Source of the DNA: Hemicordylus capensis
Lineage: Eukaryota; Chordata; Lepidosauria; Squamata; Cordylidae
Reading direction: 5' to 3'
Length of the DNA stretch: 64,000 nt
Assembly: GCF_027244095.1 (NCBI RefSeq)
Contig: NC_069671.1
Span: 1,488,001 to 1,552,000, forward strand
Made by a program: the position numbers and the translations under genes. Positions 1 through 31,700 of this stretch are shown piece by piece. The notes under the pieces were generated by a model, which did not search any database, was not told the DNA's origin, and worked only from the letters and a program-made list of their open reading frames with translations. How positions within the stretch are numbered: the stretch's first letter is position 1; every line of letters begins with the position of its first letter.

Positions 1-963
1 CTCGCCCCCCCGTATCGCCACCATTAGTGGCGGCGCCATTAACGGCTGCATGGGAAGAGGAGGATTTGCTGATCTATATGCATCTTCTCAAGCTGCATTT
101 GGACGCAGAGTGCTTCAACAGGTTCTTCCCCTGGAGTAGGCATGGACACTCCCTCCCAGAGAGTTTTGGCCAGGGCTTTGGTATGTCCCAATGAGAGATG
201 TCCTCGGCTCCAGGCATCAGAGAATGGAGCATTGGTTTCACTTACCATGAAGGCTCCTTCTTGATGCTGGAGCCGAGGACATCTCGGCCCTCCCAGGCGG
301 TGTCCTGGCCTACTCCACGGGAAACTTGAGCATATTACAAGAGCACAGCTAATAGTTCCAGAGGTTTCTGGGGTTCCTCTATCTTCTTTGTTATGTATAT
401 ATATGTGTGTGTGTTTTAACGCTGGTTGTATACTACTTACTTCTGTGCTATTTGCACATTTGGCCTCAAAGAACTGGGCGGGGTTATCCGTCCGGGGCTC
501 TTAAGCCTAGTAACTAATTTTGATTAGTCCTGCCTGGGAGCACGTGGACACGATAACCCAATGAGAGATGTCCTCAGCTCCAGCATCAAGAAGGAGCCTT
601 CACGGTAAGTGAAACCAATGCTCCAGGGGACTGGTCCTCGTTGATCCACAGAAACGGACAGTGCTTTTCCCTAGAATGCACCAGACATTCCTGGTGACTG
701 TACCCTGATCATGAAGAGTGGAGGGCGGGGGGGGTTACCGTCTTTCAGTTAAATTTGTCTGCCATTACTGATCTTTTCACAGAACCCCTAATAACTTCTA
801 AGGAGCCCCAAAGTGTTCCCCAGAGCCCATCTGAGAACTCAGTTCTAGCTCTTGTTCCAGCCTTGTGTCCAGGCCCTCAGAGTAGCGATGACTCTTTCCC
901 CCTCCACATTTCTGTTTTTCTCACCTGTCTCTTCCTTTCCTCTTATCTCCCGCTTTGCCATAG
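1..963. other. CIT intron (5' edge of window)
   Basis: No CIT coding exon is recognisable here. The main structure is a set of inverted and direct repeats at 187-624, listed separately. From about 895 the sequence becomes the pyrimidine tract of the first visible exon. Confidence 0.6.
187..624. repeat. Inverted repeat pair with an extra third arm
   Basis: A 60-base arm at 226-285 is the reverse complement of 565-624 with about two mismatches, across a 279-base spacer. A third partial copy at 187-222 is direct relative to 557-592 and pairs perfectly over 19 bases (194-212 with 267-285). The arms contain a cttaccatgaaggctcc core. Family not recognised. Confidence 0.75.
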
Positions 964-20225
<19,262 letters not shown>

Positions 20226-21898
20226 GCTACACGAACCGTGAACTGCAGGAAGAGCCAAGGAAATGTCCTGAGTTGGTGGGCTTCCTACTTCTCCGCCCAG
20301 CAGACAACACTGGCCCAGCACGATCACAGCGCCAAGATCCACTCCATCCGGACTGCTTGTGAGGGGAGTCTGCCTCTCAGTTTCTTTTCCTGTGGCTTCC
20401 TGCAGTTGGGTTTCTCTCCTCCCCACCCCCCGCCTTTGGGGCACTTTCTACTACAGTTGCTCTTTCAAGCAGTTCATGACCTTTTTATACTTCGCTTTTA
20501 GCCTTTTACCAGCCCCATCGAGGAAATCAGACGGGATGGGGAATCTCGCCCAGAGTCTGAAAGGTGGCGGTCAGCATTTGGGAAAGATGCTGGGATGTTG
20601 GGGAAGCCTTGTCACCAGCCAAGGGCACCACGCTGGTGTCAGCGGCGGCAGCTGCTGCTGCTGCAGAGCTTTAGAAAAACCTTGACCAGCTTTGTCCATC
20701 TGCTGCTTCCAAATTGAGTATCCCCCCTCCCCAATAGCCCAAAGTGCAGCTCTGTGGTCAGCTGGGTTACAGGGAAGGGGACGTCCTGTTGACTCTCCCC
20801 CAAGGTCCCCTGATCACACAGCACAGGTGGTCACAGTCTGCCCCTCGCTGCCCCTGCATCCAAGCAGGTCTGCGGTGGAAGGCCCTTCCCTACCCAGGTT
20901 TTCTGCATGGCAGCTTCCTGCATGCTTAGTACACCACCACCACCACCATCCTGGCTGCTGTCTCCCTTTCAGTTGCTTTGCCTAGATATTGTAATCTTGT
21001 ACCTCCCGTGTTAACGAAACGGAAGCCTTTCTAGATTATGCTGCAACCATAAGCATCCTTGTGTCCTGGGGGAATGGGCACCGAAGGAGCTCAAGCGACA
21101 GTTCTGGACTCCATGGCAACAGAACTTCATGAGGCATGATGACGCCGCCACCCCCCAGCCAGCACGAGACAGGCTCCTGTCCACAAACTGGGCCAAGGGA
21201 AGGGAAGGCCTCCTTGCCTCGGCCGGGTAACCAGCACTCAGCCCCTCCTCATGAGGAACCACCCTAAAGAGAGCAGGAAGATCTTACTTGGGCCAAAAAA
21301 GAATGAAAACGCCATGGTGTGGGCTGCACCTTTTGTATCTGCAAAGAACCACCACTCCTGACCGTAGAGAATATGGCGAACCGCTTTGGCAAACGCCCAA
21401 CATGCTCCATCACTTTTTTCCTCCAGCTGCAAGCTCTTTATTGCGTCTCCTTTTGGGGTGTTGTGAGCACCGAGGCAAATTGTTTCCAAGTTCGGCTTTG
21501 GCCACTCAATTTGCCTTAGCCACAATTCTCTCTACGCTGGCACAATCAGATCTGCCCCCTGCCGCCCGCCCGCGCCTGTACACGCTCTCTCTCTCTCTCG
21601 CTCCCTTTTGCCTGCTGGAGAAGAGCCTCAGCCTCTGCTTTGTCAGTGCCCTGCTGGAGGGTCTTGTGGAGAACAGGGTCTGGTCTGTTGTGCATCGGGC
21701 TATTTTATATCCGAGGGTTTGTCAGGAAACACGCTGAGATTTCTGCCTCTGGGTCTGGGTGTCCTGAAAGGTATTTAGGTCTTTGCATCTCATGGAAAAG
21801 TCCCTCATGACCGGAGAACTCGGCTTGTCGAGTCTTGAAAGTGTATATCTTGTGTCTTGTTTGTGAAATGCTTCCTGCTATAGAATAGCTCAAAGGAC

Positions 21899-21906
21899 TG
21901 TACATA
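21899..21906 (+). promoter_or_regulatory. Pumilio-type element in CIT 3' UTR
   Basis: TGTACATA matches the UGUAnAUA Pumilio-binding consensus in an AT-rich part of the 3' UTR. Motif match only. Confidence 0.35.
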
Positions 21907-22253
21907 TTTACAAGAAACTTTATATTCGTAAAAAGGAAATCGAATCAGTTTCTACTTTTTTATTGTAAAGTGTGCATTTTTTTCCAACCGCGAGCCCTTG
22001 GTTTCCGTGGGGGTTGTGGGGAGGCCTCCTCTGCCCCTGAAGGGGCCTTGCCCTCATCCCTCAGGATCCCCTGAAGAAATATCGTAACATTAAATTTGCA
22101 AGCCAAAACCGGTTAGTCTAAATGAGGTCTTAAGCATAACTGCAGAATAGGATCTGTCTTCATTACCTTTTTATTTCCAACAAGCAAAAGAAACCAGTGA
22201 AATAATTAACACTCCACCTGGAAAGTACTGAACTTGTTGTTTAACAGTAATCG

Positions 22254-22259
22254 AATAAA
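22254..22259 (+). terminator. CIT polyadenylation signal AATAAA
   Basis: A canonical hexamer followed by an A-rich then CT-rich stretch. It is the first good signal I find after the CIT stop codon. Confidence 0.7.
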
Positions 22260-22936
22260 GAGAAAATTCATTCTACTGACTGGCATGGTGCAGTGACCTC
22301 TTCCTTCCACATGTAAGTTGCCAGGAGTTCATTCCATGAGGGCGCCACAGCTGTCCTTACCTGAAGGCACCTGGATGCGCTTGTCTTCCAAAGAGCCGCC
22401 CCCCCCCCACCCCACCCCGCAGGCCCCAGCTCTCTAGCGGCCTCAATCCCAGCAGCGCGGACTGCTCGGCTGCCCACTCCCCTGCCCTCCGCCTCAGCCG
22501 CCTGTCCATTGCACTGGTGAACACGTCTGTCTCGCTGGACAGTCTGTCTCCTGCAGCTCTGACCTAGAATAGCGAAAGGCTCCGTTGGATTACCTCACCC
22601 TCCTCGTACCTGGTGCTGTAACTTCCACCATGCTTCACTTTTTAAAAACCCAACGCCAATTTCCTTCAGGCTGTGCATCTCAACAAGCAAGCCTTGGCGA
22701 GAGAATGCAAGTTCAGACTACAGTGTAAATACTTCTATTTTTAAACTCAGCCAGTTTATACAGGGTCTGATGTATTCTTCTACAGGGATAGCGTGTCTGC
22801 TCAAAACTAGTACCTTGCAGGAGCTGGCGTAGGCTCCTGCTTAGTTCAGGCATCTAGCCGCCTTCCCAGCCCGGCCATGGGCAGCTTGACCAGTAAGCAA
22901 ATTCTCACCACCACCACCACCCCCGGGATTCTCCAG

Positions 22937-23005
22937 CTTGGTTCCCCAGATGTTGCTGGACTACAAAGCCCATGCACCCCAGCCCCAGTGGCCAAAGTCC
23001 AGCAA
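22937..23005. repeat. ACTACAACTCCCATCATCC repeat, degenerate copy
   Basis: Reads ccccagatgttgctggac then actacaaagcccatgc, a diverged left arm of the palindromic repeat. Confidence 0.55.
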
Positions 23006-23307
23006 CCCCTGGGGACCCGGTTGGAGCAGCCCTGCCATGCCCCTCTCCTCTCCCCTTTTGCTCATAGTGCTGCTCTGCATTAACACACAAGAACAAACCA
23101 ATTGCTTTGACCTCTGTTGTGCCTAATCTTGAATGTATAAATGAACTGCAAGCTTGTTTACAAAATGTTCCTTTATTTTTCTTTTCATGTGCACAAAAAA
23201 TATACTTATTGAAGACTCCTTGTTTCGGTTCTCTGAATGACGCCAGCTGTAACCAAACAATGGTCCTTCGGGAATGGGTGAAGTCAAAGGCACGTTATCT
23301 CCCCCCT

Positions 23308-23308
<1 letters not shown>

Positions 23309-23361
<53 letters not shown>
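23309..23361. repeat. (CA)n microsatellite
   Basis: About 26 CA units, uninterrupted. Confidence 0.95.
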
Positions 23362-23363
<2 letters not shown>

Positions 23364-23777
23364 AATAGATTGAATGAACTGCCCACTCCTTGCTCTTCAG
23401 AGAACAGAGAGAGGTTGTAAGCGGTGCGGAGGGAGGCTGGACCTCTCAGTGAGAGGCTCTGACGGCTGTGTGTATTCCAAGACGTTGACGTTCTACTTAT
23501 TACAAATCATGCCAAGTAGATGTTACTATTTTGTTGGCCTGTGCAGTTGGCTAGTTCTGACACGACTGGGGTAGTCCCTATGTCAGGATGGCTGGAATTA
23601 ATTCCGCAAACGACAGGAGGGAGACTCGACAGCCGGAACTCTTGACCAAATTCCCTCCTGTTGGTTTGGACTTGTATCCATTTCTGATCTGCCTATCAGC
23701 ACTCCGAGGGCCACGCAGACTCTCAGCTGGGACTTTCAAGGTTTAAATGGCCTGCTTGCTGCTTCCCACCTGAGGAG

Positions 23778-24007
23778 GAGAGCTGGTCTGGTGGAGACAA
23801 GCATGAATTGTCCCCTCTGCTAAGCAGGGTCTGAGCATCTGCCTGCTTGTTTGCAGAAGGTTCCAAGCTCCTTCCCTGGCAGCATCTCCAAGATGGGGCT
23901 GAGAAAGACACCCGGCTGTCGGAAGCCACTGCCAGTCTGTATAGACAATACTGAACTAGCTGGAACAAGGGTCTGACTCAGTATATGGCAGCTTCCTCTG
24001 TTCCTAT
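23778..24007 (+). mobile_element. Composite 5S-tRNA SINE, internally deleted
   Basis: Has the start of the 5S-like head (ctgctaagcagggtctg), then jumps to the tRNA-like body (gcagaaggttccaagc) and the family 3' end (gtctgactcagtatatggc). The second half of the head is missing. Confidence 0.8.
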
Positions 24008-25209
24008 GAGAAGCTGAAGCAGGCCATTTAAAAATCAGCTCTGACCTGGCAGGTGGGGCATTTTGAGAGCTTGCTTTCTTGGAATTGGAGGTCAGAAGTG
24101 TCCCCCCCCCCCGCCACGGAGAAGCCACAATCTTGGTGACTAAGCTCTGGAGCTCTGTCTTCCTCTGGGTGGCTTCTTTCTGCTATTCTGTGGCCTTGAT
24201 TGGAAAAGTCTCTTGAATCCAGGTGCAGTCTCCTCTAAAGAAGGGCAAACTGATTTTCCTCCCAAGGAGGCCTTGTTCTCAAAGGATCAAATGGCAATCA
24301 CTGAATGTTGCTCAACTCAGTTTGGTATCTCTAGACTACTCCAAGCATCTCATACTACCACCACCACATCAGAACATGCAAGTATTATGAAAGCAAGCGA
24401 TCGCAATCCTCCCTTAGAACGTGAAGATCACAGCCTGAACCCCAACTCAGACATGAGCACTGGCCAAGTTCAAGAGTTCCGGTTGTGATCTCCACGTTCT
24501 CATATTGACAGCTTGTTTCCAGGGGAGGGGGAGGGTTTGCCCATCAACCCTTTTCAAGAATGGAAACTGTCACCATAACTTGAACAATGGGGGAGGGCTG
24601 CAGCCGGGCTGTACCCGGCCCAGAGTATCTACCTTAGAAAAAGAGCAGGACCGCTGAGTAACTGAAACGCCTCCCAAAAGCTCTGGTGCCTCCACAGGGG
24701 CCAGTCTTCTAAACAACTGTGGGGTATGAAGGCAGTCTCAGCAGGAGTACCCCTTTCCCACTCTAAAGGGGGCATCGGGTTGGCGGCGGGGATGTGGGAT
24801 TCAGCATAGCACACCGCAGAGACTGAGCTTGCCCAGGCTGCTTATACGACTGGCCATTTGAGAGATGCCATGACATTCTGAGGTTGTGTTTAAACCCCAA
24901 GGCTTTTGGCTTATCTGTGGATGGAAATGCCAGGCCTAGGGTGGGGGCAGTTGCTGGTCGAGGGCAAGCGGCTCTGAACACTGACTTGCGTCTTGGCTGC
25001 CCACAAGCATCCTCCAGCCTGCCATCTTCCTTGCGCCTGCCCTGAGTTTTTAGGCAGCTGCTCTCAGCCAAGAACCACCCCAGAAGACTCGGGTTCTTCT
25101 CATGCTGTAGAGCAGCACAGCGGAGAGGCTGGGTGAGTGTCGCGTGACTGGGCTGCACAACAGTCGGGGAAGAAAAAACCCCAAAGCGCTCTAGCATGCA
25201 ACAGAACTC

Positions 25210-26232
25210 TGGGCACTGATGCCACCAAGTGCTTTTATTGTTAAAAACACGTGACTGACGAATACAACAGCAGCAAAGGCAAAATCAAAGAATGGACGGG
25301 AAATACTGTTCCCAACAGCACTCTGGGGTGGGGTGGAGCCAGACCCCACCCCCCACCCCCGGATACCCCTCAAGGCTGCCTGAATGCTTGTCTAAGGAGA
25401 ATGTGTCTAAGGAGCCAGAAGAGCCCGCTTGGATACAAGGCACACGCCGGCTCCTCAGCACCATCATGCCTGGGCCCCTTCACGGGGCGAGAGACGGGCT
25501 GCCCCTTGCGTGCCCCTCCCTGGCTGCTGGGCTGCTGCACAAGGAGGCCGCCCTGGCCCACCAGCAGAGCAGCACCACCTCCTGGCCCTGCAGCCTCTGC
25601 AGAGGGCTGACCCACACTGCTTGCCCTTGGGGAGGAGACCTGTGGAAGAGGACTGGCTTCAAGGAGCCAGGGGGGGTTGGCCCTAAAACGGGACCACAGC
25701 CGGGGGCTTTTCCAACCTGCTTGCTGCTACCACACCCACCAACCTCCACCGGTCAGCACACAACACAAGCCCACTGTCTTTGCCAGCAGCTTCTGACCGA
25801 GATCCGGGATACAGCAGGGAAGGAAAGCACTCACCCCAGCACCTGTGCTTGTCCCCAGAGCGAGAGGAGACAAGCCGCACCTCCCACCCCACCCCACCCC
25901 ACATCAGAGTAGAAACAAGCTCTCGGGGGGGACTGCGTGATGAAAGGACTCCGGTTACCAGCCCCCAATGGCCACAACTGCTCAAGGTGACCCAGCCAAG
26001 TCAAGGGATATTTTCACACACACACACCCAGGCTAACTGTATTCTGCAGTTTGTGCGTCCTCTCTTTTTTGCAGGCTAGCCAAGACTGGGGTGCAGGGGA
26101 GAGTGCAAGGCGGCTATGTGACAGATCTGGGCTCTTAGAAAAACAATAGGATTTGACAGGAAGCCTGCTGCGAGTCCAGAGGGCACGCTGGTTTCCTCTG
26201 CTGGCCTGTCAGCCCAGCCCCCTGGCCCCACT
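25210..26232 (-). other. PRKAB1: PRKAB1 3' UTR
   Basis: About 1 kb from the stop codon to just past a minus-strand AATAAA (25234-25239). No interspersed repeat is seen. The end is inferred from the signal. Confidence 0.7.
25234..25239 (-). terminator. PRKAB1 polyadenylation signal AATAAA
   Basis: The canonical hexamer on the minus strand, about 1 kb after the PRKAB1 stop. Confidence 0.7.
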
Positions 26233-26310
26233 TCATATGGGCTTATACAGCAAGGTAGTCACGTATTTCTTCTTGTAACGGTGGGTGGCGCTCAGCACCA
26301 TCACCCCATC
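26233..26310 (-). CDS. PRKAB1: PRKAB1 last coding exon
   Basis: Encodes DGVMVLSATHRYKKKYVTTL then LYKPI and a TGA stop. Acceptor ttccctag. Confidence 0.96.
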   Translation of the reverse strand, partial: DGVMVLSATHRYKKKYVTTLLYKPI

Positions 26311-28756
26311 CTAGGGAAGAGGGAGAGAGAGTTCAACAGACTGACATGTCTTGAGCCAAGGCAACTGAGGGCAAGGCGGAGTCCCTCTTACCTTGATGGA
26401 GAGCGCATAGAGGTGGTTCAGCATGACGTGGTTAGGCTCAGGAAGCAGGGCAGGGTCACACTGCAAGGGGCAAGGAGAAACAGACAGCGCCGACAGCTAT
26501 TAGTGAGGCTTCCAGACGCCAGACCAAGTGCCATCAGGCCACAGAAGCACTCTAACGCACCTGCCAGAGGCACAGCCACATGTCTGAGCACCATTCGCTT
26601 TCAAGACTAAACATTACGCAGGAGCACACCACCTTCCCCCCAACTGGGCAACCGAGCCATTAGCACAAATCCTCCAGTTGCATCCAAGGACCCTTCGGGG
26701 CCGATTCAACCCTTCGTGGCTGTGCTAGTGTGGCCCTCTCTGGTTTCCAGAGGGGAATCGTTGAGAGGGGAATCGGTGCTTTGCAACAAGAGATTTCCCA
26801 CATGAAGATGGGAGCAACATCCTTCCACGAGAAGACTATACCAGCTTGCCCAGTGAGGGTGTGATGAGACTGTCCCTCTCCACTCACCGAAATCCCAGTG
26901 TCCTTGTTCAGAATAACTTGCAGCAGATGTGGAGGCAGGATGGGGGGAGACTTAAAGCGTTCCTCTGGCTTGCAGCTGTAAGGGTCCTGGTGATAAGGCC
27001 CAGGGGGGGAACTGGAGAGCTCTGCCAAAGGAGAGGCAACACCGTTAGCCGTGGTCTCTTCAAGCAGGCCACTTCAGAGTCCCTGTCGCGGATCACAGCC
27101 TTTGCCTCAGAGCAAGCTCACAGGAGGGAAAGAAATGCTGAATCATCCCTGCTGAGCTGCATGACTAGGCTTCTCCAAAAACCTTTCTGCAATTATCGGT
27201 AGGTTCAAAGGTGGCCACCTTAACCCCGCTTATCGACAGAGCTTGAACCTCCCTGGGCTCGGGGTGAAATCCCAGGGAAAACGCTCTCTATTTTGTTATT
27301 GGATAAGTACCAAAAACCTTCCACGTGCAAGCCTACTAGTGGTGAGAAAACTGATAGCTGCAGAGCTCTTGAGGATGTGTTTGCACCAGAGTAAACCCCC
27401 TCCCCCCACCCCTGAGTTAAAAACCAACTTGGAGAGGCCTATAAAAAGACTTTAAAAAACCAGTTTTATTCCATTACTGCCGACTGCTTCCGTCTGAGGC
27501 TTTCTTCGAAACAGTTAAGAAGACTTAGTAGATTATAAAAAATAGGTTGTCTTCAGAAAGAAAGGAAAGCTCACGCTGTCGAATCAGTGTCGACTCCTGG
27601 CTACAGAAATTCTAACGCGAAGGCTGACTAAACAAACTTTTCCCTAGACTAAACTTCCCGAAGCCAAAGCCCAAGCTTCCTTTTTCCTTGAACTCACCAA
27701 ACTGGTTGAGAATCAAGCTCCTTCAGTTCTAACTTCAAAGAGCTGCAGCCATCCTCCATGGCCACATGTACTTCTCTCTTCTAACAAAGACCTGCCCTTC
27801 TTGTTTCCAGAATTCCTCGCAACCACTCTCTAGGTCCCACCGACCCAGTGTACTGATTGGCTGTCCTGGAGTTCACCAGCGTGTCAGTCAAGACAAGGGT
27901 TCACTCCCTGTTAACTCTTTAGTGGGAGGGGAGACCGGTCACTACAGTCCCCATTTCTGTTCAGAAATGAGAATTTTGTGAAGCACAGGCCCTGGACTCT
28001 CCAGCACTGAAACTAGGAATTAGTGAAGAGTCCAGCCATAACTCCATAACTCCCCCATCACAGGACAAGCCACACCAGCAGGACCACTAAGCTTGGTTTG
28101 CCTCCCCTGGGCCTCATTCTTCCACGGGGCTCACCTCCCACAACAGCAGGTCTTTGCTGCAGCCACAGAGCCAGATCTCTCTACAGCTGCAAGCTGCACA
28201 GAGGGCACCTTCCATTGGCTTTTGGATCTAGTCTGGAATTCCCTGCTCTTGGCCCTGCAGCCAGTACTCTTGGCTTTGAATCCCACCATCCCTCGGTTCC
28301 CTCGCTTGGCTTCCTCGCTCGCTGGGGCTCATCGCAGCTGGGCAATGTCCTGCTCAGCTAGGGAGAGAAGTCAAACGGCTCACCCAACTACTCTCACTTG
28401 CAGTCACTGGACAGGAACAGCAAGGGGTCCTCCAGCATCTCTACCCTCAAGAGTCAACACCATGCGAGCAGCTGCCGCCGGAGGTGTGCCCCCTGTGCCC
28501 CCTGCTCAAAGAAGGTGTGCCCCACTGTGCCCCCTGCTCAAAGAAGCCAGCTGCGGTTTCTCCAGAGCTCAGCCCTGCCCGTGAAGCAAGAGCAGAAACT
28601 TCTCTTTCCGGTCTGTACGTGCAAGTCTGGCCGCCTGGAGGCAGAGCATCTCTGGACAGGCACGTTGTGGGAAAGAGGCTTCCCGTGAACGGAGCCATTC
28701 AAGAGCATTAACCTCAACATTCTGCTCCACAAACACATCAGCCAGCTGGAGTGATC

Positions 28757-28796
<40 letters not shown>

Positions 28797-31700
28797 CGTG
28801 CGTGTGTGTGTGCGCGCGTGTGGTGGGGGTGGGGAGATGATGACGAATGCTCTTGTGATTTTGACGAGGTCTACACCCTAGAGCTGGGGAAGAGGTGATG
28901 ACAGCATGGCTTGGATTGTCCTGCCCACCGGACCTGCAGCAGCCACACGTGCAATCGTTTTGCTAACGCAAAAAGTACATAGCATTTCATCACGTTGCCA
29001 AACATCACAATGGGCATTCGTCCCCCAAGATGCTACGGAAGGCCAGAATTTGTGGGCCCGGCCCATGGACTAGCCGGGACGGCTGCTGCAGCAGCAAGCG
29101 CCTCTGTCTCAGGGAATAAGCGGCATTGGTGACTGACGGCCAGCAAGCAGCCAGAGGAGCTGGTCTATCCAGAAACCCTCCCCCAAGACTGGCAAAGTGG
29201 GAGTCCTGACCCCAGACAGAGAGGGTGGCGAGCTCTTCTTCTGGGTCTGTTCCCGATGCAGACACTTTCTGAAGAGTCCAAAGCGGAGTGAATAATTACA
29301 GGACCGGGGGTTAGCTGGAATGGTGGTTTTATTTTTCCCTGCCTGCACTTTTCCTTCCACACATTCATCCCATGTTCCTGCTGTTTAAAAAGTGTCCCAG
29401 TTGTTAAGCAACAGTGAGGCCTTGGGGAAGGAGCATGCATAGGCTTGCCGCTCAGGCACGTTAACTCGCTGGGCACCCAAGGGTGGGGCCAACCTAGATC
29501 TTCCTAACTGCGCCCCCCAAAAGTGGAGAATTCAAGGAGGCAGTGGTGGCTTGAAAGAACTGAAGGATTGCACCCCCATTCCTCCACACAAGCCGGTAAC
29601 TCAAACAGGTCCTCTCTGCAGCTTGTCATCCACCTAATAGACCTCAAGTCATAGGTGGCTGGAGGCTAGGAAGACAGGAAGCTGCCTGGCCCTGAGTCAG
29701 ACCCTTGGCACATCTCGCTCAGTGTGGAGCCTCTCCCAGTCCTATCTGGAGATGTTGCCAGGGGCGGGGGGGGGGGGGGAACTGGGAAGTTCCCAGAGTA
29801 GCCCCATTGCCTAAGGGGACTGTCGTACTGTGCTCACACTTCTAGTCTCCCATCCAAATGCAAACCTGGGCAGGCCCAGCGTTGGAAAGGGGACAAGTCA
29901 TGCTTGCTACCATACTCTGTGCAGAATGGCCTCACGGCCAGGAAACTATTCAGGGATGTCACTTCCTGACGAGTCACTTCATCCTGGAGAACAGCAGACA
30001 TGACAGACCCATATTCACAGAGACATGCCCAATAATGCAACCCAAACATGCTTCCTCCTCAGACCACTGCAGATGCATAATTTAAAAAAGGAGAGGCACA
30101 CCTACCAGACACATCAGAGCACTTTTGGGAATCCACCATTAAGGCATCGAACACTTCAAAGTCAGTTTTCTTCACCTGGATAACGTTGTTGAGAGTCCCC
30201 AGCTGGCTGGTTACTACGGGCTAGGAAGAAAGACGGGTCAGCCAAAGCGCAGGAGACAAACACACGCCCAGCCCTCCTCCCGACAGGACTTCACGTCCTC
30301 AACACAAGCTCCACCACTTCAAGTTGACTTCTCCAGAACTCCCCTTGGGGGCCTGCTTTGCCAAGCTAAGAGTCAAACCAGAAAAGATGATCGCTACTGG
30401 CTGAGCAGTTGTGTGTGTGCCCCTCTCTCTTGTGTAAACAGCAGCACGGCTGGGCCAAGAGGGCAGTCATTCTTCCCACCCCATCAGTGCCCCAGCCCAG
30501 CTGCTTGCTTTGCAAGGGAAGCTCCCGCCACTACCAATGGCTGCTCCAACAGCAGCTGTTCCGAGCCGGGTCCAGACTTGGACGGTGGGGAGAAAGTTCA
30601 AGCCTCCCTGCCCCCACCGCCAGACCCAAGCCAGCTGCAGAAGACAAGATGTGCCACTGCTCAACATGCTGTACACACTCAAAGAATGTGAAGGGATGGA
30701 AGGAGAGAGGCATGCCGCTGGGCTGTGAACAGGGTTGCCACATGTCCAGGACTGGCCTGGACAGCCCAGGAATTGGACGTCCTGCCCAGGATGTAGGAAA
30801 CGGGTCGTCCTGGACATAAAATGCCCGGGAATTAGAGTGGGAAGATAGTTCTACCAATTGTACCCATTTTTCTCATGCTTCTCTCCAGGCATTGTTGGAG
30901 TCGATGTTTAGGCATCACTGCCAGCAAACTGTACTCAGTGATGTCATTTCCTGAAGAAGCAGGGCCTAGTCACTTCATCCTGGAGCACAGCAGACATCAT
31001 GCCCGCATCCCAAACATATCCTGACCCTTTCTCTGGCCCCAGTGCTGCTGACAGGCTAGGCTGGCGCTCTCTCTCTCTCTCTGGCTCTCTGAACTCTTCC
31101 CCTCCTTTCTAGACCATCTCTAGAGTTAGCGAGGGTAGTAGCGGGCCTCTGTGACGTTTATGGACAGAGAGAGCCCCCTTTTCTCTAGTCCAACTGTATA
31201 TAAACAATGGTCATTTTATAAACTGAAACAAACAAAATCAACACTTCATACAGGTTTCTCTCATTTCTCACCTGCACTTGTGTTACTGTCATTACATTTA
31301 ATTTGCGTATTTGATTGTGTTTCTTGAGGTGAAACGCTCCTAACCCCTTGCTTTCAATGCAGACTGGTTGCACACCCATTGGTTAATCACCAAGCATCAA
31401 GCAGTGAAGCACAGGCATGCATGAACCAGCAGATCAACCACTACTAGCGCGCAAAGTTGCCGAATTAAGACATTACCTCTGAAGGATCATGTGTCCACTG
31501 ACCATCCACATAGAACTTATATTGGTGTTCACCTTCTGGGAGATCTAGGATTGCCACAAAATTATTGTGGCTGTAAGAGAGAGAGGGAGAAATTAATCTC
31601 TTATCCTAAAAAGAGAACCAGCTACAGAATTACACAGGCAGAGAGGAGGCTGCCTTATTATACCAAGTCAAACCATTGGATCATCTAACAGTATTGTCTA

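Larger units (their letters stand above)
20226..22275 (+). other. CIT: CIT 3' UTR
   Basis: Sequence from the CIT stop codon to shortly after an AATAAA at 22254-22259. About 2 kb, mostly free of interspersed repeats, with an AT-rich last 400 bases. The exact end is inferred; weaker downstream sites up to about 23.1 kb cannot be excluded. Confidence 0.7.
22276..25209. other. Spacer between the 3' ends of CIT and PRKAB1
   Basis: No coding sequence recognised. It contains a palindromic-repeat half copy near 22937-23005, a (CA)n microsatellite at 23309-23361 and a SINE at 23778-24007. The rest is unannotated unique-looking sequence. Confidence 0.6.
27022..30105. other. PRKAB1 intron
   Basis: Contains a BovB/Sauria-like tail at 27561-27602, a short minisatellite at 28484-28546, a (TG)n microsatellite at 28758-28822, and a SINE at 29670-29912. 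No exon is recognised. Confidence 0.6.

Noticed and set aside
23107-23386. ORFs of Thr-His or Cys-Val repeats
   Set aside because: Translations of the (CA)n microsatellite; the same holds at 2240-2483 and 33348-33780.
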